DNA from: Streptococcus sanguinis
GTDB taxonomy: Bacteria; Bacillota; Bacilli; Lactobacillales; Streptococcaceae
DNA length: 64,000 bases
Assembly (NCBI RefSeq): GCF_003943735.1
Contig: NZ_RJMV01000002.1
Coordinates: forward strand, 223,943 to 287,942
Reading direction: 5' to 3'
The notes under the pieces are model-generated. The model saw only the letters and a list, made by a program, of their open reading frames with translations. It did no database searches and was not told the origin of the DNA. The position numbers and the translations under genes were made by a program. Below are positions 59,168 to 64,000 of the stretch, piece by piece. Each line of letters opens with the position of its first letter. The first letter of the stretch is position 1.

Positions 59168-62100
59168 ATGTCAAACAAGTTTGAAATTTTAATGCATCAG
59201 CTGGATATGCCACTGGAAATGAGAAATTCAGAGGCCTTTTTGAATGCAGAAATTGAGAAGGTTCTGGTCCACAAGGTCAGTCGGGTCTGGGAGTTTCATT
59301 TTTCTTTTGCGAATATTCTGCCCATTGAGATTTTTCGGGAATTGCAGAAGCGCTTAGCTCAAGAGTTTTCTAAGACGGGAAATCAGGCCATTTTTGAAAT
59401 TCACTGTCAGGCTCCCCAGGTGTCGGATGAGCTCTTGCAGGCTTATTACCAGCTGGCCTTTGAGGAAGGTCCATGTGCCAGTCATGGCTTTAAAAGTCTG
59501 TATCAGGATTTACAGGTTCATTTGGATGGAGACAAGCTGCTGATTGAGGGGGCTTCGACCATTGACACGGAGCATTTTCGCAAGAATCATCTGCCCAACC
59601 TCAGCCAGCAGCTTGTCAAGTACGGCTTTCCTCAGCTGACCTGTAAGGTTCAGCACAGCGATGAGCTGACCCAGCAGCAAGCGGAGAATTTCCAGGCAGA
59701 GAATGACAAGATTGTTCAGGCGGCCAATGAAGAAGCGCTCAAAGCCATGGAATCCCTGCAGCAGATGGCACCGCCGCCAGAGGAAAAGCCAGCCTATGAC
59801 TTCCAAGCTCGCAAGGCTGCGGCTAAACCAAAGCTGGACAAGGCAGAGATTACCCCTATGATTGAAGTTCAGACTGAGGAGAATCGTCTGGCCTTTGAGG
59901 GAATGGTCTTTGATTTGGAGCAGAAGGTCACTCGGACTGGCCGGGTCTTGCTCAATTTCAAGATGACAGACTACACTTCCAGCTTCTCCTTGCAGAAATG
60001 GATGAAAAACGAAGAGGAAGCCAAGAAGTTTGACATGATTAAGAAAGGCGCCTGGCTGCGCGTGCGGGGAAATGTGGAGATGAACAATTTCACCCGCGAC
60101 CTGACGATGAATGTGCAGGATGTGCAGGCCGTTACCCACTATGAGCGCAAGGATCTGATGCCTGAGGGCCAGAAGCGGGTTGAGTTTCACGCCCATACCA
60201 ATATGTCTACTATGGATGCCCTGCCTGAGGTGGAGGAAATCGTGGCAACGGCCGCCAAGTGGGGCCACAAGGCTGTCGCCATTACCGACCATGGCAATGT
60301 GCAGAGCTTTCCCCACGGCTACAAGGCTGCTAAGAAAGCTGGTATTCAGCTGATTTACGGTATGGAGGCCAATATTGTAGAAGACCGGGTGCCCATCGTC
60401 TACAATGAAGTAGACATGGAGCTGAGCGATGCGACCTATGTAGTCTTTGACGTGGAAACAACAGGGCTTTCAGCGGTCTACAATGACTTGATTCAGGTCG
60501 CTGCTAGCAAGATGCACAAGGGCAATATCATCGCTGAGTTTGATGAGTTTATCAATCCTGGGCATCCTCTGTCGACCTTTACGACGGATCTGACTGGGAT
60601 TACGGATGAGCATGTCCGCAATGCAAAGCCGCTAGAGCAGGTGCTGAAAGAATTTCAGGAATTTTGTCAGGACAGTGTCCTCGTTGCCCATAATGCTACC
60701 TTTGACGTGGGCTTTATGAATGTCAATTATGAGCGTCATGGCCTGCCCCAAATTACCCAGCCTGTCATTGACACGCTGGAATTTGCCCGCAACCTCTATC
60801 CAGAGTACAAGCGTCATGGTCTGGGGCCTTTGACCAAGCGTTTCCAGATTGCTCTGGAGCACCACCACATGGCCAACTATGACGCGGAAGCGACGGGCCG
60901 CCTCCTCTTTATCTTTATCAAGGATGTAGCTGAAAAGCATGGTGTGACAAATCTCAAGGATTTGAATACGGATCTGGTCGATGAGAATTCTTACAAGAAG
61001 GCTCGGGTCAAGCATGCGACTATTTATGTGAAAAATCAGACGGGACTCAAGAATATTTTCAAACTAGTCAGTCTGTCTAATACCAAGTATTTTGAAGGCG
61101 TCCCGCGGATTCCACGGACCGTGCTGGATACCCATCGTGAAGGCCTGATTCTGGGCTCAGCCTGCTCAGAAGGCGAAGTCTATGACGCCGTTGTCTCTCA
61201 GGGGGTGGATGCGGCTGTCGAAGTAGCCAAGTATTATGACTTTATTGAGGTCATGCCACCGGCTATCTATGAGCCACTGATTGCCAAGGAGCAAATCAAG
61301 GACCAGGAAGAACTGCAGACCATTATTCGCAATCTGATTGAGGTCGGAGATCGCTTGGGCAAGCCTGTCCTTGCGACAGGGAACGTCCACTATATCGAGC
61401 CGGAAGAAGAAATCTATCGTGAGATTATCGTACGGAGTCTAGGTCAGGGAGCCATGATTAACCGAACCATTGGTCACGGTGAAAATGCCCAGCCAGCTCC
61501 GCTTCCTAAGGCTCACTTCCGGACCACCAATGAGATGCTGGATGAGTTTGCCTTTCTAGGCGAGGACTTGGCTAAGAAGCTGGTCATCACCAATCCGAAT
61601 CAGCTGGCGGAAACCTTTGAGCCGGTAGAGGTTGTCAAGGGCGACCTCTATACGCCTTTTATTGACAAGGCTGAGGAGACAGTTGCCGAGCTGACCTATC
61701 AAAAGGCCTTTGAGATTTATGGCAATCCGCTGCCTGATATCGTGGACTTGCGGATTGAAAAAGAGTTAACCTCTATCTTGGGGAATGGTTTTGCCGTGAT
61801 TTATCTGGCTTCGCAGATGTTGGTGCAACGATCCAATGAGCGAGGCTATCTGGTAGGTTCACGGGGGTCAGTCGGATCCAGTTTTGTTGCGACCATGATT
61901 GGGATTACCGAGGTTAATCCTCTGTCGCCCCACTATGTCTGTGGCAAATGTCAATACAGCGAGTTCATCACGGACGGCTCCTATGGTTCTGGCTTTGATA
62001 TGCCGGATAAGGACTGTCCAGAGTGTGGCCACAAGCTGAGCAAGAACGGTCAGGATATTCCTTTTGAGACCTTCCTTGGATTTGACGGGGACAAGGTACC

Positions 62101-63556
62101 CGATATTGACTTGAACTTCTCGGGAGAAGATCAGCCAAGCGCCCATTTGGACGTGCGGGATATTTTTGGTTCAGAATACGCCTTTCGGGCTGGGACCGTT
62201 GGTACCGTTGCGGCTAAGACGGCCTATGGATTTGTCAAAGGCTATGAGCGCGACTATGGGAAGTTCTACCGGGACGCCGAAGTTGAGCGTCTGGCGCAGG
62301 GAGCTGCCGGAGTCAAGAGGACGACTGGACAACACCCGGGCGGAATCGTTGTTATCCCTAACTACATGGATGTTTATGACTTTACACCGGTCCAATATCC
62401 AGCTGACGATGTGACCGCCGAGTGGCAGACCACCCACTTCAACTTCCACGATATCGATGAAAATGTCCTCAAGCTAGACGTTCTGGGACACGATGATCCG
62501 ACCATGATTCGGAAGCTTCAGGACTTGTCTGGCATTGATCCAAATGACATTCCTATGGATGATGCTGGCGTCATGGCCCTCTTTTCTGGGACAGATATTC
62601 TGGGTGTGACTCAGGAGCAAATTGGCACGCCGACTGGTATGCTGGGAATTCCGGAGTTTGGGACCAATTTTGTACGGGGAATGGTTGATGAGACCCATCC
62701 GACAACTTTTGCCGAGCTCTTACAGCTATCTGGTCTCTCTCATGGTACGGACGTTTGGCTGGGCAATGCTCAGGACTTAATCAAGCAAGGGATTGCTGAC
62801 CTGTCTACCGTTATTGGTTGTCGGGACGACATCATGGTTTACCTCATGCACAAGGGCTTGGAGCCTAAGATGGCCTTTACGATCATGGAGCGCGTGCGGA
62901 AGGGCCTTTGGCTGAAGATTTCTGAAGAAGAGCGCAACGGCTACATCGCAGCCATGAAGGAAAACAATGTGCCGGAGTGGTACATTGAGTCCTGTGGAAA
63001 GATCAAGTACATGTTCCCTAAGGCCCATGCGGCGGCCTATGTTATGATGGCCCTGCGGGTGGCCTACTTCAAGGTGCATCATCCGGTTTATTACTACTGT
63101 GCTTATTTCTCCATCCGGGCTAAAGCATTTGATATCAAGACCATGAGTGGCGGACTTGATGCCGTCAAGCGCCGGATGAACGAAATCGCTGAAAAGCGCA
63201 AGAACAACGAAGCCTCCAATGTAGAAATTGACCTTTATACGACTCTGGAAATCGTCAATGAAATGCTGGAGCGGGGCTTCAAATTCGGAAAGCTGGATCT
63301 CTACAAGAGCCATGCGACCGAGTTTCTCATCGAAGAGGATACCCTTATCCCACCATTCTCTGCCATGGACGGTCTGGGTGACAATGTTGCCCGCCAAGTG
63401 GTCAGAGCTCGGGAAGAAGGCGAATTCCTCTCTAAGACAGAGCTCCGCAAGCGCGGCGGTCTCTCTAACACCCTAGTCGAAAAAATGGACGACATGGGCA
63501 TTCTGGGCAATATGCCTGAAGATAACCAGTTGAGTTTGTTTGATGAGTTTTTCTAA
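59168..63556 (+). CDS. polC: DNA polymerase III alpha subunit, PolC type
   Basis: PolC is the main replicative polymerase of low-GC Gram-positive bacteria and carries its own proofreading exonuclease. The 1462-residue protein shows an N-terminal domain, an OB fold (about 235-330), a PHP domain that starts near [11 protein letters not shown] (about 338) and is split by the DEDD exonuclease ([11 protein letters not shown] near 426), a zinc knuckle (CGKCQY...CPECGH, about 923-958), and the polymerase core with [11 protein letters not shown]. Length and order are normal. The ATG at 59168 has a short GAGGAAA site. A strong terminator follows. Confidence 0.98.
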   Translation: MSNKFEILMHQLDMPLEMRNSEAFLNAEIEKVLVHKVSRVWEFHFSFANILPIEIFRELQKRLAQEFSKTGNQAIFEIHCQAPQVSDELLQAYYQLAFEEGPCASHGFKSLYQDLQVHLDGDKLLIEGASTIDTEHFRKNHLPNLSQQLVKYGFPQLTCKVQHSDELTQQQAENFQAENDKIVQAANEEALKAMESLQQMAPPPEEKPAYDFQARKAAAKPKLDKAEITPMIEVQTEENRLAFEGMVFDLEQKVTRTGRVLLNFKMTDYTSSFSLQKWMKNEEEAKKFDMIKKGAWLRVRGNVEMNNFTRDLTMNVQDVQAVTHYERKDLMPEGQKRVEFHAHTNMSTMDALPEVEEIVATAAKWGHKAVAITDHGNVQSFPHGYKAAKKAGIQLIYGMEANIVEDRVPIVYNEVDMELSDATYVVFDVETTGLSAVYNDLIQVAASKMHKGNIIAEFDEFINPGHPLSTFTTDLTGITDEHVRNAKPLEQVLKEFQEFCQDSVLVAHNATFDVGFMNVNYERHGLPQITQPVIDTLEFARNLYPEYKRHGLGPLTKRFQIALEHHHMANYDAEATGRLLFIFIKDVAEKHGVTNLKDLNTDLVDENSYKKARVKHATIYVKNQTGLKNIFKLVSLSNTKYFEGVPRIPRTVLDTHREGLILGSACSEGEVYDAVVSQGVDAAVEVAKYYDFIEVMPPAIYEPLIAKEQIKDQEELQTIIRNLIEVGDRLGKPVLATGNVHYIEPEEEIYREIIVRSLGQGAMINRTIGHGENAQPAPLPKAHFRTTNEMLDEFAFLGEDLAKKLVITNPNQLAETFEPVEVVKGDLYTPFIDKAEETVAELTYQKAFEIYGNPLPDIVDLRIEKELTSILGNGFAVIYLASQMLVQRSNERGYLVGSRGSVGSSFVATMIGITEVNPLSPHYVCGKCQYSEFITDGSYGSGFDMPDKDCPECGHKLSKNGQDIPFETFLGFDGDKVPDIDLNFSGEDQPSAHLDVRDIFGSEYAFRAGTVGTVAAKTAYGFVKGYERDYGKFYRDAEVERLAQGAAGVKRTTGQHPGGIVVIPNYMDVYDFTPVQYPADDVTAEWQTTHFNFHDIDENVLKLDVLGHDDPTMIRKLQDLSGIDPNDIPMDDAGVMALFSGTDILGVTQEQIGTPTGMLGIPEFGTNFVRGMVDETHPTTFAELLQLSGLSHGTDVWLGNAQDLIKQGIADLSTVIGCRDDIMVYLMHKGLEPKMAFTIMERVRKGLWLKISEEERNGYIAAMKENNVPEWYIESCGKIKYMFPKAHAAAYVMMALRVAYFKVHHPVYYYCAYFSIRAKAFDIKTMSGGLDAVKRRMNEIAEKRKNNEASNVEIDLYTTLEIVNEMLERGFKFGKLDLYKSHATEFLIEEDTLIPPFSAMDGLGDNVARQVVRAREEGEFLSKTELRKRGGLSNTLVEKMDDMGILGNMPEDNQLSLFDEFF

Positions 63557-63573
63557 AATAATTCAAAATAGTT

Positions 63574-63604
63574 AAAAGATGGACAAAATTTGTCCATCTT
63601 TTTT
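63574..63604 (+). terminator. Terminator of polC
   Basis: AAAAGATGGACAAA (63574-63587) pairs with TTTGTCCATCTTTT (63589-63602) around a minimal loop and runs into more T. Confidence 0.92.
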
Positions 63605-63642
63605 GCTATCTTTATTTTAGTGAATGGTAGATGGGGGAAGAG

Positions 63643-64000
63643 ATGTTTTTTTATCAAATAGAATTTAGCAAAATGAATAAAAATATTAAAGAAGCAGATG
63701 AGGATTTTATCAAGGAGAATCAATGGTTTTATTATTTCAAAAACCAAACATGTCTTTACGTTGTTGGAGTAACAGAACATACCAAAGAGGATTTGTTTGA
63801 TAAGCTAAAAAATTTGGGGTTTAATGATGAAGAACGCACTGATTTTAAAGTTAAATCTATCAGTAAAAGAGAATATTTAAAGGAGGTGGGGAACAAGTAT
63901 TCAGTTCAAATAGGTCAGCTTTTTCTTCATTCAGATGAAAGAGAGTTTTCAAATTCTGATGGCTTTGCTATTACTGATTTAGAACGCAGAGACTTAAATA
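63643..64000 (+). CDS. Unknown protein, 3'-truncated by window edge
   Basis: The frame starts at ATG 63643 after GGGGGAAG and stays open for 119 codons to the window end. The visible part is an acidic, Lys/Asn/Phe-rich soluble protein (MFFYQIEFSKMNKNIKEADEDF, quoted partly; QWFYYFKNQ; KLKNLGFNDEERTDFKVKSIS) without a signal peptide or membrane segment. I do not recognise a family. Its base composition is more A/T-rich than polC and close to that of the element at the left edge of the window, so it may open an accessory region. Confidence 0.65.
   Translation, partial: MFFYQIEFSKMNKNIKEADEDFIKENQWFYYFKNQTCLYVVGVTEHTKEDLFDKLKNLGFNDEERTDFKVKSISKREYLKEVGNKYSVQIGQLFLHSDEREFSNSDGFAITDLERRDLN

Overview
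The window is a stretch of a low-GC Gram-positive chromosome that fits an oral viridans Streptococcus, most likely of the sanguinis/gordonii/mitis group. The evidence is: gene orders typical of streptococci (rnmV-rsmA, rpsL-rpsG-fusA, uppS-cdsA-rseP-proS, rsgA-rpe-thiN-rmuC-yhaM-purR), a ClpL chaperone, an LPXTG cell-wall adhesin, a type VII (T7SSb) LXG effector cassette and PolC-type replication. Species is an inference; no rRNA is present.

Layout. 1-3100: right end of an integrative element (truncated gene, long hairpin, two-tyrosine HUH replication protein, small excisionase-like protein, tyrosine integrase) inserted just upstream of tatD. 3126-6673: tatD, rnmV, an extra short-chain dehydrogenase, rsmA and a small membrane protein, then a tRNA-Leu(CAG) on the minus strand. 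6966-11651: a 1561-residue sortase-anchored adhesin with eleven CnaB repeats. 11886-17646: rsgA-rpe-thiN-rmuC-yhaM, purR and a membrane-anchored coiled-coil protein. 17697-24583: rpsL, rpsG, fusA, gap and glmS, each with clear signals.

24735-30438 is an unusual operon: two paralogous URO-D-fold proteins carrying the H-x-C...C zinc signature of MtaA-type methyltransferases, a small membrane protein between them, and a complete amino-acid-type ABC importer. Streptococci do not make heme, so uptake and demethylation of a small methylated compound is the best working model. 30571-41713 is an L-fucose regulon: a divergent DeoR-type repressor, aldolase, isomerase, an orphan pair of lactose-family PTS proteins (IIB and IIA, no IIC), a ribose-type ABC importer, kinase, mutarotase and a separately promoted lactaldehyde reductase with a Rex-like operator. 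Two matching operator arrays and a cre-like site lie in the divergent promoter region.

41714-44331 is clpL behind an almost 480-base upstream region that has two CopY/BlaI-type boxes around its promoter and four copies of an A/T-rich box containing AUG directly followed by UAA. 44676-49681 is accessory: a CPBP-family membrane protein, a gene remnant, an LXG toxin cassette (Lap1, Lap2, LXG protein, DUF4176, candidate immunity protein), an almost gene-free stretch, and a small helix-turn-helix protein. 49750-49975 holds degenerate intergenic repeats. 50230-63556 returns to core genes: tkt, yajC, uppS, cdsA, rseP, proS, a PH-domain protein, a lipoprotein and polC. A truncated gene of unknown function runs off the right edge.

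The strongest candidates for undescribed biology are the methyltransferase-like/ABC operon, the orphan PTS pair inside an ABC-type fucose operon, and the clpL leader.
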